Assembly: GCA_947498765.1 (NCBI GenBank)
Contig: CANMLG010000021.1
Location: forward strand, 1-64,000
Direction of reading: 5' to 3'
DNA: 64,000 bases
Source: an uncultured Aquimarina sp.
GTDB lineage: Bacteria; Bacteroidota; Bacteroidia; Flavobacteriales; Flavobacteriaceae
Part shown: positions 1 to 10,133 of the stretch, in pieces
Position numbering within the stretch: the stretch's first letter is position 1
How the letters are laid out: each line of letters opens with the position of its first letter
The notes under the pieces: model-generated
Told to the model about the DNA's origin: nothing
Database searches by the model: none
Seen by the model: the letters and a program-made list of their open reading frames with translations, nothing else
Made by a program: the position numbers and the translations under genes

Positions 1-2909
1 TGAAATTTTGAGTAGAAACAACCGCTCCATTAATATCAATTAATGAAATACTAGCATTCGTATACGTAAAAAGATCATTTAATTGTACCGATACGAACTC
101 AGTAGCAGGGTTTGGATATACAACTATAGAAAGAGTTGTCTCATCAATGACATTTTTAGCACCTGAATTTACAGGGATTAACGCCCATTGAGTCCATAAA
201 CCATTAAACGAAGTTGGTCGTTGCAAAATTTGATAATTGTTACCAGTACTAGCACTAGTATCATCTTGATTACGAGGTCTAATATACATGTTGCTTTTTT
301 TGTTTTGTAAGTAGAAAAAACCTTGATTAGTTGGAACTATTTTCCACTGTGCAGCATCTGCAGTACTAGGCTCTTGTTTTAACCAACTTCCAGAGAACTC
401 ATTAAAAGGCATAAAGTTTTTTCCAGAGGAAACATTTTCTAAATAAAAGTAACCATTATCCAAATCAATTTTTTTCCACTGACTTTTTGTGTTTGAAGTA
501 TTTGAAGGCGTTTGGACAATTAAGGCACCATTACTATTATCAATTACACCAACTCTTTTACCCGTTAAACGATTTTGTAAAAAGTATACATTATCTGTTG
601 TTACTGTAGGCTCTGGTGTTTGAGTTGGAGCTGTTGGAATAGTTGGAGTTGTAGTATTAGCATTGCTTAAAATAATAGTATCATTGGCATTGGCAAATCC
701 ATTGTCATCATTGACAGACATAAATAACAATAATTGTAATTGATGTCCATTTGGAAGCACATTTGTTGCAGGTATTTTAGTTCCATCACTAAACGAATCA
801 GGAATTGTGTAATTGTAAGAAGAAGAACCTTGGTTGTCATCTTCATCCAAAAGAATAGCTTGAAACTCGCTATCATTTACTTTTTCTCCATTTTCATTTA
901 GCTGTCTAATTTGAACAGCAACGTAATTCAAATCTTCTACAATGTTGTTAGACCTACCAGTAGCATATGTAAATTCAATAGGTAAAACTTCTCCAAATGT
1001 TGCTGAAAGGGCACTATTTCCATTTGAAATTAATAGATCTCTGTTGTCAAAAGAAATTGTTCTAGTTCTGTTGTTAGAATTATTTCCTGTATTTCCTCCA
1101 CTTACTCTTCGGACAGCCCATTTAGCATTGTTTCCTAAATTAGCAACACTTCGTGTACCATCTGCATTGCCAACCTTACCAAATAATAACTTTACATTAC
1201 TACCATCTGTACCTAGAGCAGATTGTCTTTCGTTTCCACCAGCAAATATGTTAAAATTTCCATTTCTTTTAAAAAATGTCCAGTAAGGTTTGTTAGCCTC
1301 ATTAGCTGGATAAGAAATAGTATAAGGAGAAAGATTTTCTGGAGTATTATTAAAAATATTAAATTCAGTATAACCAACAGCAGTTTCTAGGTATCTGTTT
1401 GTTCCCACATTTTGAATAGTATACGTATAAGGAGTATTTGATGTAATTCTCCATTGAAAATTAGCACCAGATCCATTTCTTGTACCTAAAAGATCACCAT
1501 TAGGAAATAACTTTTGGTTGTTTTCTATGTTTACTATTTCGTAAATACCATTAGCAATTTGAGGTTGAGGTACATCAATTCGACGTATGGTCTGTTGATT
1601 TGGACGGTAGTTTTCAATTCTGTAAACAGCACCTGTTTTTGGTAAATCTAGCCTAACGTTTCTGTTTTTTATTTCGCCTAAACCTCTATTGTTGTAAATT
1701 TCAATGTTGTTTGACAAAATTTCAAAAGGGATAGGTTCAATGCCTCTATTTTCGTAAAAAGTGAAGTCAATTGAATCTGGGTTTTGTTGTACTGTGTTCC
1801 CAGAAAAAGCATTTGTAAAATCATTACCAATTACTTTAATATTATTAGGAGCGTAGGCAGATATAAAAAATGCATAAGCACCAGTAATAGTATTGTTGTT
1901 AATTGTTATATCGCTAACAATTTGTAATTCACGATCAAGTACAATTACTTTAGACCTAGCATCATTACAATTAAAAACATTTCTAGTAATATTGATATTA
2001 CTTGAAAATTCTTCGATGTGAGCCATATCTACCTTCCCTTTAGTATCATTAAAAGTAGATCCTGTAATTAACATGTTTTTACATCTAGAAACTGCAATAC
2101 CAGCATCATTGAATGAACAATTTTTAACCGTAGTATTTTCTAGGTCCCAAACCGTTGGGTATTCTGTGTTACCTGCATCTAATGATATAGCTCTATCATC
2201 AAATTCAACAATACTTTCTGGTTTAAAGTAGCATTTGTCAAATGTTATTTTTTTTGATTTATTAATACGCCCTTTTCGGTCAGTCCAAAAACCAATTCTT
2301 CTATAATTAACAATAGATACATTAGTAAATTCAGCTTCTATTCCGTTTCCTGCATGAAAAGGGTAAGCTGTTCCGTTTAATTTAACATTTGTGAATTCAA
2401 GACCCGTATATTGTATTTGTTGCACATTGTAAGGCTCCTCAGTATTGTAAGATGGATGTCTAGCATCAATTAATATATCAAATACACTTTGTCCAAGATT
2501 ATCACGTGTAAATTCAATGTTTTTAAATTTTACATTGTCAGATTGTATAGTGATATTTGAAATGGTTTTGATTACCGTTTTAATTCCTGAAGATCCTCTG
2601 CTTTGACCTTTAAAATCGTTTCCAGGATTTCTTCCTTGAAAAGTAACTGGTTTGTTAATTTTTAAAGGTAATACGTTGTCAATAAAATAATTGTCACTTT
2701 TAAAAAGTAATGTGGCTCCAGCAGGAGCTTCTTGCAATGCTAATTGAATTTTTTCAAATAAATTACCATTGTTTTGATATCTAGCATCAAAATCAATAGT
2801 TTGAGCATTTGTAAAAATAAATCCAAATAAAAGCGAAATAAGTAAGAGCTGTTTTTTGAATTTTCGAAAACACATTGGACTCCCCAATGTTGTGAAATTT
2901 AAGTTCATA
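1..2909 (-). CDS. Secreted right-handed beta-helix protein with two lectin-like modules and T9SS sorting domain (3' end outside window)
   Basis: The reading frame is open from ATG at 2909 to the window edge, giving about 969 visible residues; the C-terminal end is cut off. A signal peptide is visible at about residues 16-35 (basic FRKFKKQ, hydrophobic stretch, then TNA|Q); an internal ATG at codon 12 is an equally good start. Residues about 50-420 have short repeated beta-strand units with Asn/Asp turns, typical of right-handed parallel beta-helix proteins such as polysaccharide lyases and parallel-helix repeat proteins. Two beta-trefoil, ricin-like segments follow at about 453-600 and 770-920 (repeated W-x-I/L and Y-x-L-x-N patterns). 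From about residue 925 a sorting domain begins (VYPNPATEF), the mark of export by the type IX secretion system. I infer a cell-surface or secreted carbohydrate-active or adhesive protein. No catalytic residues can be assigned, so the substrate is unknown. Confidence 0.8.
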
Positions 2910-3328
2910 GTTTTGTTTTTAACAGATAGCTATGATGTATAATTGATATTTATTTAAATATACTATTAGGCCTTTATAGTATATTTAATTTTTTAGCATT
3001 TGGAGTATTATTGATATTGTAATGCTTTAAATATTTTAATACACATTTTTTTCATAGCTATATGATAGTTATTATTTTTTTTCAAATCTATACTATGTAA
3101 ATGTGTGATAGAAGCTAAAAACTCATTTTCGTACGGTCTTTATATCTAGTAGGTCGTTAATCGTGTAATAATAGATTTTATCTATGTATTTGATGTAATA
3201 TCACTTAATAAAATTGATAAGGACGAGTTTTATATTCTCTTTAAACGATTCCAAGAATTTACTAAAACATTATAGTTTAAATGTGAAAAGCAAAGAATAG
3301 ATTCCTGAAAATTATTTTAATCAGAATT
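2910..3328. other. Intergenic region upstream of the beta-helix gene
   Basis: This 419-bp A/T-rich stretch lies between the ABC exporter stop and the beta-helix start, both read leftward. The only regulatory-looking element I see is a -7-type box TAGATTTG on the minus strand at 3083-3090. It would give a leader of about 170 nt and has no convincing -33 partner. I see no coding frame, strong hairpin or repeat here. Confidence 0.4.
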
Positions 3329-5065
3329 TTAAATTTTAGCTTGGTAGGTGTATAAATCAAAGTAACGTCCCTTTTTAGTAATAAGTTCATCGTGGTTTCC
3401 TTGCTCGGCAATATTTCCTTGTTCTATAACTAAAATTTGATCAGCTTTTTTTATAGTGCTTAAACGATGAGCAATTACTAAAGTAGTACGTCCAGCCATT
3501 AGGTTTTCTAAACTTTTTTGAATTAAAGCCTCGCTTTCGGTATCTAAATTGGAAGTGGCTTCATCTAAAATTAAAATTTTGGGATTTGCTAAAATAGCTC
3601 GAGCTATAGCAATACGTTGGCGTTGTCCACCAGATAATTTTACGCCACGCTCACCAATAAGAGTTTCTAGGCCATCTTCAAAACGATCCGTAAATTCATT
3701 TACATAAGCAGCTTTAATGGCTTCTTGTATTTCAGCCTCATTTGCATTTGGTTTAGCAAATAAGATATTTTCTCTAATACTACCTTCAAATAAAAATTCA
3801 TCTTGTAAAACGACACCTAAGTTTTTTCGGTACGAACTTAGAATGACTTTACTTAAATCAGTACTATCAATAGTAACTTCTCCGCTTGACGGATTTAAAA
3901 ATGATGCTGCTAAGCTTGCAATTGTGGATTTGCCAGATCCTGAACTACCTACCAAAGCAGTGACACTTCCTTTTTGAGCAGTAAATGAAATATTGTGAAG
4001 TACTTCTTTTTCTTCTTCATAAGCAAAGGATACGTTATTGAATGTAATGTCTCCTTTAATAGTTTTTAATTCAATGGAGCGACCAGGCAGGTCATCTTCA
4101 GCAGTCATATTCATTAATTCTTCGGTACGATCTAAACCGGCTAAAGCTTCTGTTATTTGGCTTCCAATATTACTCATTTGTACAATAGGCGCAACCATAA
4201 AGCCCAGTAAGAGGGTAAAGGATAAAAAATCACCTGTGGTTAAGTTACCATTAATAATAGCGTTTCCGCTAAAACCCATAATCCCTGTGGTGGCAATACC
4301 AAGTAAAAAGGTAGCTGAACTGCTCATAAAAGCAGTTGCGGTTAGGCTGCGTTTAACGTTGTCAAAAATACGTTGCGCTCCTTTTTCAAAAGTGGTGTTT
4401 TCTTGATCTTCGGCATTAAAACCTTTAATAACACGCACTCCTGCAAGTGTTTCAGTAAGTCGTCCTTTAACTTCGGCATTAATTTTAGCACGGTTTTTAA
4501 AAATAGGTCTAATATATTTAAAGGCTTTTAAGGCAATGATTCCAAAAATTGAAATAGGAATAAGCACAAAAAGCGTAAGAGACACACTTATTCTCATTAA
4601 AAGAATTAATGAAATTATAGCAGTAAATGATCCGCCGATTAGTTGTACTAAGCCTGTTCCAATTAAATTACGAACTCCTTCGACATCACTCATAATACGA
4701 GATACTAATCCACCAGATTTTTGATTATCAAAAAATGAAATAGGTAAAGAAAGTACCTTTTTTTGTACTTGTATACGCAGTTCGGAAATTAAAAATTGTG
4801 CTTGAACACTTAAAATTCGAGTAAGTAAAAAAGACATGCTTGCCTGGATAATGATGGCAGTTATAACTACAATAACCAACCATTTAAGCATTTCTTTATC
4901 CTTGTTAGCAATAACATCGTCAATTAAATACTTGCTAGCTAGAGGGAGTACTAAACCAGCAAGTCTACTTAAAACAATTAAAAATAAACCTATAAAAACT
5001 AGTTTTCGGCGTGGCCAAATAATGGTTTTAAATGCGGTACGGAGGTTTACTTTTTGTTTTTTCAT
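3329..5065 (-). CDS. ABC exporter, fused permease-ATPase (MsbA/multidrug type)
   Basis: This 578-residue half-transporter carries an exporter-type membrane domain (about residues 20-310, six predicted helices) fused to an ATPase domain. Walker A (GSSGSGKST) is near residue 375, the signature LSGGQRQR near 475, and Walker B ILILDEATSNLD near 500, followed by the switch histidine in IAHRLS. Such proteins act as homodimers in the inner membrane and export lipids (MsbA), drugs or peptides using ATP. The substrate cannot be read from the sequence. The start codon overlaps the stop of the upstream aldose-epimerase-like gene by 4 bp (ATGA), so the two are probably translationally coupled. All catalytic motifs look intact. 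Confidence 0.9.
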   Translation of the reverse strand: MKKQKVNLRTAFKTIIWPRRKLVFIGLFLIVLSRLAGLVLPLASKYLIDDVIANKDKEMLKWLVIVVITAIIIQASMSFLLTRILSVQAQFLISELRIQVQKKVLSLPISFFDNQKSGGLVSRIMSDVEGVRNLIGTGLVQLIGGSFTAIISLILLMRISVSLTLFVLIPISIFGIIALKAFKYIRPIFKNRAKINAEVKGRLTETLAGVRVIKGFNAEDQENTTFEKGAQRIFDNVKRSLTATAFMSSSATFLLGIATTGIMGFSGNAIINGNLTTGDFLSFTLLLGFMVAPIVQMSNIGSQITEALAGLDRTEELMNMTAEDDLPGRSIELKTIKGDITFNNVSFAYEEEKEVLHNISFTAQKGSVTALVGSSGSGKSTIASLAASFLNPSSGEVTIDSTDLSKVILSSYRKNLGVVLQDEFLFEGSIRENILFAKPNANEAEIQEAIKAAYVNEFTDRFEDGLETLIGERGVKLSGGQRQRIAIARAILANPKILILDEATSNLDTESEALIQKSLENLMAGRTTLVIAHRLSTIKKADQILVIEQGNIAEQGNHDELITKKGRYFDLYTYQAKI

Positions 5066-5931
5066 GCAGTAGTAATTTGATAAGCTACCGTAAATGTTTC
5101 ATTTGATAGCAAGGATTTGCTTCCTTCTTTAGAAAATAAATTTTGATTAGTATTTGCGGTATCTGCATGGCCGATCCAAGGTTCTATACATACAAATGGC
5201 GCATTAGATGCTGCCCAAATTCCTAAAAAAGGAAAATCTTTAAAAGAAACACTAAGTATTTTTTCTGAAGCTTTATATAAGGATACTTGTTTTGATTTTA
5301 ATTTTTTAAATACCAAAGCATCGTTTTTAAATAAGCTTTTGGATAATGGAAGTGTATCAGATTTATTGAGAACAATTTCAGTTTCACCATTAAAAAGTCC
5401 TTCTCCATTTAAAAAATGCCTTTCTGCATTTTCTATTTCTTCAAATTTTAATAAATAATCATTGTAATTAGTTTCTTTGTTAGAAACACAATTAAAAGCA
5501 GGGTGAGCACCAATAGAAAAAGGCATAATTTCCTCTCCATTATTGGTGATTTTATGTTGAATATGTAGCTTGTTTTTTGTAATGCTATAGGTTATAACAA
5601 AAGAAAAATCAAATGGGTAAACTTTAAGTGTTGTTGCATTTGAGTTTAAGGTACATTGAATATTATTTTGATCTAATTGTATAATTTTCCAATCATTGCT
5701 ACGACGAGCAAATCCATGTCTGTTCAATTGATAAGCTACATTTTTAAAAAAATATGTTTTATTTTTGAGTTCTCCAACAATAGGAAATAGAATTGGTGCT
5801 TGGCCGCTCCAAAATGAGGCATCACCTTGCCAAAGTAATTCTGTGTTTGTTTTTTTATTGTAAAGGCTACTCAATTCGGCACCAGTAGGTTTAATTGCTA
5901 TTTTTATATATTCATTTTCTATACTGACCAT
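5062..5931 (-). CDS. Aldose 1-epimerase family protein (galactose-mutarotase-like)
   Basis: The 289-residue protein has the beta-sandwich pattern of the aldose 1-epimerase/YeaD-like superfamily. RHGFAR lies near residue 70, GAHPAF near 143 and the glutamate segment EPWIGHAD near 250. In this family the histidines and glutamate interconvert alpha and beta anomers of free or phosphorylated hexoses. There is no signal peptide, so it should be cytosolic. It overlaps the downstream ABC exporter by 4 bp and is probably co-transcribed with it. The sugar substrate is not determinable. It belongs to the distant glucose-6-phosphate-epimerase-like group rather than to classical GalM. Confidence 0.85.
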   Translation of the reverse strand: MVSIENEYIKIAIKPTGAELSSLYNKKTNTELLWQGDASFWSGQAPILFPIVGELKNKTYFFKNVAYQLNRHGFARRSNDWKIIQLDQNNIQCTLNSNATTLKVYPFDFSFVITYSITKNKLHIQHKITNNGEEIMPFSIGAHPAFNCVSNKETNYNDYLLKFEEIENAERHFLNGEGLFNGETEIVLNKSDTLPLSKSLFKNDALVFKKLKSKQVSLYKASEKILSVSFKDFPFLGIWAASNAPFVCIEPWIGHADTANTNQNLFSKEGSKSLLSNETFTVAYQITTA

Positions 5932-6060
5932 TTTATACTAGTTGATGTGAGTTGTCGATTAACTGATAATAAAAGAAATAAATTTATGTGTTTTTTTTAG
6001 GTAATTAGTTCGTAAATAAATCACAAAATAACAATGCGGTGATCACGGATTAGTTTTGAA

Positions 6061-6093
6061 GCATCAAGCATCAAGCATCAAGCATCAAGCATC
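6061..6093. repeat. Heptamer tandem repeat (GCATCAA, 4.7 copies)
   Basis: Four perfect copies of GCATCAA plus a partial GCATC run directly into the stop codon of the DEAD-box helicase gene. They lie about 130 bp upstream of the aldose-epimerase gene. Heptameric short tandem repeats of this kind are length-variable in other bacteria. Nothing in the sequence assigns a role. Confidence 0.9.
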
Positions 6094-7451
6094 TATTTCT
6101 TTTTATTCCTAAGGTTGTAATTTTTATCTCCTTTGGTTTTTGGCTTTTTATATTTTTTAGCAATCTCTCTACGGTAGGAACCTCCTTGATTGGTTTTGCT
6201 GTTTTTTTCGCTTTTTTCATGAAAAGCAGCACCGCGCTTTTCTGCTTCTTGATTTTTTCTACGCTTAGTAGTATCAATCTCTACCACTTTTGGTCGTTCT
6301 TCGGGTGTAAGCTCTGTGGAAATTTCAACCTCTTGAGGTAAATCTAATAATTGGATCTTAATTTTCATTAAGTCTTCAATTTTGTCCAAATAATTAATTT
6401 CCTTAGGGGTAGTCATTAAAATAGCACTTCCTTTTTTCTCGGCGCGACCAGTACGACCAATACGATGGATGTAATTTTCAGGATAATCGGGCGTATCTAA
6501 ACTAATGACTTGCGATACGCTATCAATATCAATACCACGAGCCATAACATCAGTGGCAATAAGGATACGATTATCACCTTCTTCAAATTGACGAATACTA
6601 CGTAAACGGTAATTTTGTGTTTTGTTGGAGTGAATAACACAGGATTCACCTGCAAATGTTTCTTCAAGAAAATCGTAAATACGATCAGCCATTCGTTTAT
6701 TACGGGCAAAAATGATGGTTTTATGAAAGGTTTCATAATCATCAAGTAAACGACCTAATAAATTGAGTTTGGTGTAAAAATTAGGAACATTGTAACGTGT
6801 TTGTGTTATATTTTCTAAAGGAGTTCCGCTTATAGCTACAGAAATTGTTGTTGGGTTTACAAAAGAATCATCAATAATCTTTGTAACCTTATCAGTCATA
6901 GTAGCCGAAAAAAGAATACCTTGACGCTGACGAGGAAGTAATTCAATAATATTTTCAATCTGAAATTTAAAACCTAAATCTAACATTACGTCCACTTCAT
7001 CAATTACAACTTTTTGGATTGATTTTAAAGCAATAGCTCTTGCTAAAGCAAGATCATATAAGCGGCCTGGGGTGGCAACAATAATATCAACACCTTCGGA
7101 AACAGCCTTTTTTTGAGTATTAATATTTGTACCACCGTAAATACCTATAATTCGATTATTAATATAAGTACTTAATTTTTCTAATTCGCCAACTACTTGT
7201 ACTACTAACTCGCGTGTAGGTACTAAAATAAGTACTCTTGGATTTAGTTGTTTACTATAAGGTAGCACCCTTAAAATAGGAAGTAAATAGGCTAAGGTTT
7301 TACCCGTTCCAGTTTGAGCAATACCTACCATATCTTTACCAGACATAATTACTGGAAATGATTGGGCTTGTATTGGAGTTGGAGTGTCAAAGCCTAAGTC
7401 ATTTAAGGCATTAGTAAGTGGGGTGTTTAGATTAAGGTCGGTAAACTTCAC
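6093..7451 (-). CDS. DEAD-box ATP-dependent RNA helicase (RhlE-like, with DEVD motif II)
   Basis: This 452-residue RNA helicase has the full motif series: Q motif (PTPIQAQ, 24-30), motif I AQTGTGKT (45-52), PTRELV, TPGR, motif II DEVD (151-154), motif III SAT and motif VI HRIGRTGR. The C-terminal tail is short, basic and low-complexity (Lys/Arg/Asn-rich), as in RhlE-type proteins that remodel rRNA or mRNA structure, often in the cold. Motif II has valine in place of the alanine of DEAD; the catalytic Asp and Glu are kept, so activity is expected. A -7-like TACCTTTG lies upstream on the minus strand (7470-7477). It is a single gene between convergent and divergent neighbours. Confidence 0.92.
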   Translation of the reverse strand: MKFTDLNLNTPLTNALNDLGFDTPTPIQAQSFPVIMSGKDMVGIAQTGTGKTLAYLLPILRVLPYSKQLNPRVLILVPTRELVVQVVGELEKLSTYINNRIIGIYGGTNINTQKKAVSEGVDIIVATPGRLYDLALARAIALKSIQKVVIDEVDVMLDLGFKFQIENIIELLPRQRQGILFSATMTDKVTKIIDDSFVNPTTISVAISGTPLENITQTRYNVPNFYTKLNLLGRLLDDYETFHKTIIFARNKRMADRIYDFLEETFAGESCVIHSNKTQNYRLRSIRQFEEGDNRILIATDVMARGIDIDSVSQVISLDTPDYPENYIHRIGRTGRAEKKGSAILMTTPKEINYLDKIEDLMKIKIQLLDLPQEVEISTELTPEERPKVVEIDTTKRRKNQEAEKRGAAFHEKSEKNSKTNQGGSYRREIAKKYKKPKTKGDKNYNLRNKKK

Positions 7452-7623
7452 GGTATAATTAATTTATGGCAAAGGTACGTTTTTTGTACAGAGGTTTAAA
7501 GCTTTGTTGTTTTGTGTTTGTATGTAGATAATAAAGTATGTAAAGCAGGTTTAATGGTAATTTAAAAATAGATTAATAGAACTTAAATATTTTTAGTTTT
7601 AGTTTTCTCTTTTATTAAAAAAC

Positions 7624-7631
7624 TATATTTG
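7624..7631 (+). promoter_or_regulatory. Probable -7 box of the pabB promoter
   Basis: TATATTTG matches the Bacteroidota -7 consensus TAnnTTTG exactly and lies 25 bp before the GTG start of pabB. It predicts a transcript starting near 7637. No clear -33 TTTG is seen, so confidence is limited. Confidence 0.4.
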
Positions 7632-7656
7632 TAAACTAAACCGAATAGCTTTTTTA

Positions 7657-8952
7657 GTGCGCATTACCCAAACATTTACTATTGATATCATTGGAAATAT
7701 AAAGTCTCAATTACTAGATTGGGCGCAACAGTTTGATGAGGTAGTTTGGCTGGATTCCAATATGCATAAACAACAATATGGTAGTTATGATGCTATTTTA
7801 GCTGTAGAAGCATTTACAAGCATAAAAACAGATTTTGTAGATGCTTTTGAAAAGTTAAATGAATACCAACAAGAAACTAATGATTGGTTGTTTGGTTATT
7901 TAACTTACGATGTAAAAAATGCTACTGAAAATTTAGTTTCTCAAAATAGCGATGGATTAGCCTTTGCAGATCTATCTTTTTTTCAGCCTAAAAAAATAAT
8001 TACGCTAAAAGGGAATACACTTGAATTTCATTATCTAAAGATGGTAGATGATGAAATTGATTTGGATTTTAAGAGGATTTTAAAAGTTACTACAGACAAA
8101 CAAAAGGATTCAAAAGCAAAAAGAGTTAAAATACGAGTAAAACTTACCCATGATCAATATCGGGAGCGAGTAGGAAAGATGCAGCAACATATAATTCGTG
8201 GTGATATTTATGAAGCTAATTTTTGTCAAGAGTTTTTTGCAGAAGAAACGATTATTGATCCGTTGGTAACATATAAAGCGCTAAATGATATTTCACATGC
8301 TCCCTTTGCCGCTTTTATGAAGTTTGAAGAGCAGTATGCTTTGTGTGCTTCACCAGAGCGTTATATATTAAAAAAAGGTAAACAATTACTATCGCAACCA
8401 ATAAAAGGTACAGCCAAGCGTTCCTCTGATAGTATCAAAGATGCTTTGTTGGTTAAAGAATTGAAGGAAAGTGAAAAAGAACGTGCCGAAAATATAATGA
8501 TTGTGGATTTAGTGCGTAATGACTTGTCTAAAACAGCCCAAAAAGGAAGCGTACACGTATCAGAATTATGCGAAGTTTATTCGTTTTCACAAGTGCACCA
8601 AATGATTTCAACGGTAAAAAGTACAATGAGAGAGGACTGTACTCCTGTTGATGCTTTGCGAACCACATTTCCAATGGGAAGTATGACAGGAGCGCCTAAG
8701 GTTTCTGCTATGCAGATTATTGAAAATTTAGAGGTAACTAAGCGGGGTTTATATAGTGGAAGTATAGGCTATTTTACACCTAATGGAGATTTTGATTTTA
8801 ATGTAGTTATCAGAAGTATTTTGTATAACGAACAAAAAAAATATGTTTCCTATTCTGTAGGGAGTGCTATTACTGCCAAATCAGATATTAACGCGGAATA
8901 TGAAGAATGCTTACTAAAGGCGAAAGCAATGCGGCAAGTTTTAGAAAAATAA
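7657..8952 (+). CDS. pabB: Aminodeoxychorismate synthase component I
   Basis: This 431-residue chorismate-binding enzyme converts chorismate with ammonia (from a PabA/TrpG glutaminase) to 4-amino-4-deoxychorismate, the precursor of p-aminobenzoate and folate. The C-terminal catalytic domain has GDIYEANFCQE (about 181), PIKGTAKR (about 247), IVDLVRNDL (about 281) and FPMGSMTGAPK (about 337). The lysine in PIKGT is the residue that distinguishes aminodeoxychorismate synthase from anthranilate synthase (PIAGT). I used the GTG at 7657 because no ATG lies near the N-terminus and a -7 box sits 25 bp upstream; a slightly different start is possible. It is followed on the same strand by an ArsC-like gene, a thioredoxin and tilS. 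Confidence 0.88.
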   Translation: MRITQTFTIDIIGNIKSQLLDWAQQFDEVVWLDSNMHKQQYGSYDAILAVEAFTSIKTDFVDAFEKLNEYQQETNDWLFGYLTYDVKNATENLVSQNSDGLAFADLSFFQPKKIITLKGNTLEFHYLKMVDDEIDLDFKRILKVTTDKQKDSKAKRVKIRVKLTHDQYRERVGKMQQHIIRGDIYEANFCQEFFAEETIIDPLVTYKALNDISHAPFAAFMKFEEQYALCASPERYILKKGKQLLSQPIKGTAKRSSDSIKDALLVKELKESEKERAENIMIVDLVRNDLSKTAQKGSVHVSELCEVYSFSQVHQMISTVKSTMREDCTPVDALRTTFPMGSMTGAPKVSAMQIIENLEVTKRGLYSGSIGYFTPNGDFDFNVVIRSILYNEQKKYVSYSVGSAITAKSDINAEYEECLLKAKAMRQVLEK

Positions 8953-8975
8953 AGACTATAATTAGATTGTAAATA

Positions 8976-9587
8976 ATGAACACAAAAATTAAGGATTTAA
9001 TAAAATCATTATCAATAAATTCGATTTCTGATGAAAGGAAGGAATTATTGAAAACTATGTCTGAATACATTCAAGAGAAAATAACCAATAAGCAAGAAAT
9101 TCGTTTAAATTTTATATGTACGCATAATTCACGTCGTAGCCATTTATCGCAAGTATGGGCACAAGCTATAGCTTATTATTACAATATAGATAATGTGTTT
9201 TGCTATTCTGGAGGGACTGAAGCAACAGCCATGTTCCATATGGCGGCAAAAACATTAGTAAATCAAGGTTTTGATATAACCCAAATTTCCGAAGACACCA
9301 ATCCAGTACAAAGTATTAAATATGCTCGGGACAAGCACCCAATTATAGGTTTTTCAAAAACTTTTGATGATGCCTTTAATCCGCAGTCAGGTTTTGCAGC
9401 TATTATGACATGTTCAAGTGCCGATAAAGGTTGTCCTTTTATTGCTGGGGCAGAAAAAAGAATTCCAATGACCTTTGAGGATCCTAAAGCTTTTGATAAT
9501 ACGCCACAACAAGCTGAAAAATATGAAGAGCGCAGTATACAAATAGCCACCGAATTAAAATATGTTTTTAGTTTGCTTAAAAAGTAA
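8976..9587 (+). CDS. ArsC-like low-molecular-weight phosphatase family protein
   Basis: The 203-residue protein has the phosphatase loop C-x5-R as CTHNSRR at residues 48-54. It also has a second cysteine pair, C146 and C153, spaced as in thioredoxin-coupled arsenate reductases, whose redox triad is Cys10/Cys82/Cys89 in the Staphylococcus aureus enzyme. Such enzymes reduce arsenate to arsenite or act as protein tyrosine phosphatases. The gene is not near arsenite exporters, but a CPPC thioredoxin follows 73 bp downstream and could be its reductant (inference). Start ATG 8976 lies 23 bp after pabB. Arsenate reduction is possible but not shown; a protein phosphatase is the alternative. Confidence 0.75.
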   Translation: MNTKIKDLIKSLSINSISDERKELLKTMSEYIQEKITNKQEIRLNFICTHNSRRSHLSQVWAQAIAYYYNIDNVFCYSGGTEATAMFHMAAKTLVNQGFDITQISEDTNPVQSIKYARDKHPIIGFSKTFDDAFNPQSGFAAIMTCSSADKGCPFIAGAEKRIPMTFEDPKAFDNTPQQAEKYEERSIQIATELKYVFSLLKK

Positions 9588-9660
9588 CTCGGGTAAAATT
9601 TCTTTTAAGAAAAGACGTTATACACGTTAGTTGGTCTGTTTTAACGATTAAAATTAATTC

Positions 9661-10098
9661 ATGAAAAAAATACTGTTATTATTAGTTTTTATTTTTAGTT
9701 TCTCATTTATGAACGCTCAAAAATGGCTTACTGATTTAGAAGAAGCTAAAAAAGTAGCTACACAAGAAAATAAAAAGATAGTGATGGTTTTTATGGGTTC
9801 TGATTGGTGTCCTCCCTGTAAAAGACTTAATTCGAATATTTTGAGTTCAAAAGAGTTTAAAGCACATGCCGATCGTAATTATGTTATGGTAAAAGTAGAT
9901 TTTCCTAAAAAGGAAGTTAATCAATTGTCTGAAAATCAAGTAGACTATAATCAAATCTTAACAAAAAAATACAACCCATCTAGAAAGTTGCCGCGTGTAA
10001 TAGTAATGAATAATGAGGCAGAGGTAATAGGGGTGGCAGGTTATAAGCGAATGAAACCAATGCAGTATATTAAATTATTATCTTCATTCCAAGGTTAG
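9661..10098 (+). CDS. Secreted thioredoxin-family protein (CPPC)
   Basis: This 145-residue protein has a signal peptide (about residues 1-19, ending FMNAQ) and a thioredoxin fold with active site W-C-P-P-C-K at cysteines 50 and 53. A cis-proline is visible in KLPRVIV. CPPC thioredoxins of the thioredoxin_7/DUF255-like group act in the periplasm as disulfide reductases or isomerases. It lies between the ArsC-like gene and tilS on the same strand, and a DsbD-like membrane reductase follows two genes on, which could keep it reduced. Partner proteins cannot be inferred. Confidence 0.85.
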   Translation: MKKILLLLVFIFSFSFMNAQKWLTDLEEAKKVATQENKKIVMVFMGSDWCPPCKRLNSNILSSKEFKAHADRNYVMVKVDFPKKEVNQLSENQVDYNQILTKKYNPSRKLPRVIVMNNEAEVIGVAGYKRMKPMQYIKLLSSFQG

Positions 10099-10133
10099 TA
10101 TTTGGTTAGTGATCTTAGTATATTTGAGCTGTT

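Noticed and set aside
942..1286. A 114-codon plus-strand frame within the beta-helix gene
   Set aside because: It lies antisense to the clear secreted protein, and its translation is a Leu/Pro-rich shadow without a domain.
6061..6093. The heptamer repeat as a CRISPR array
   Set aside because: The unit is 7 bp without spacers and there are no cas genes; it is a short tandem repeat.
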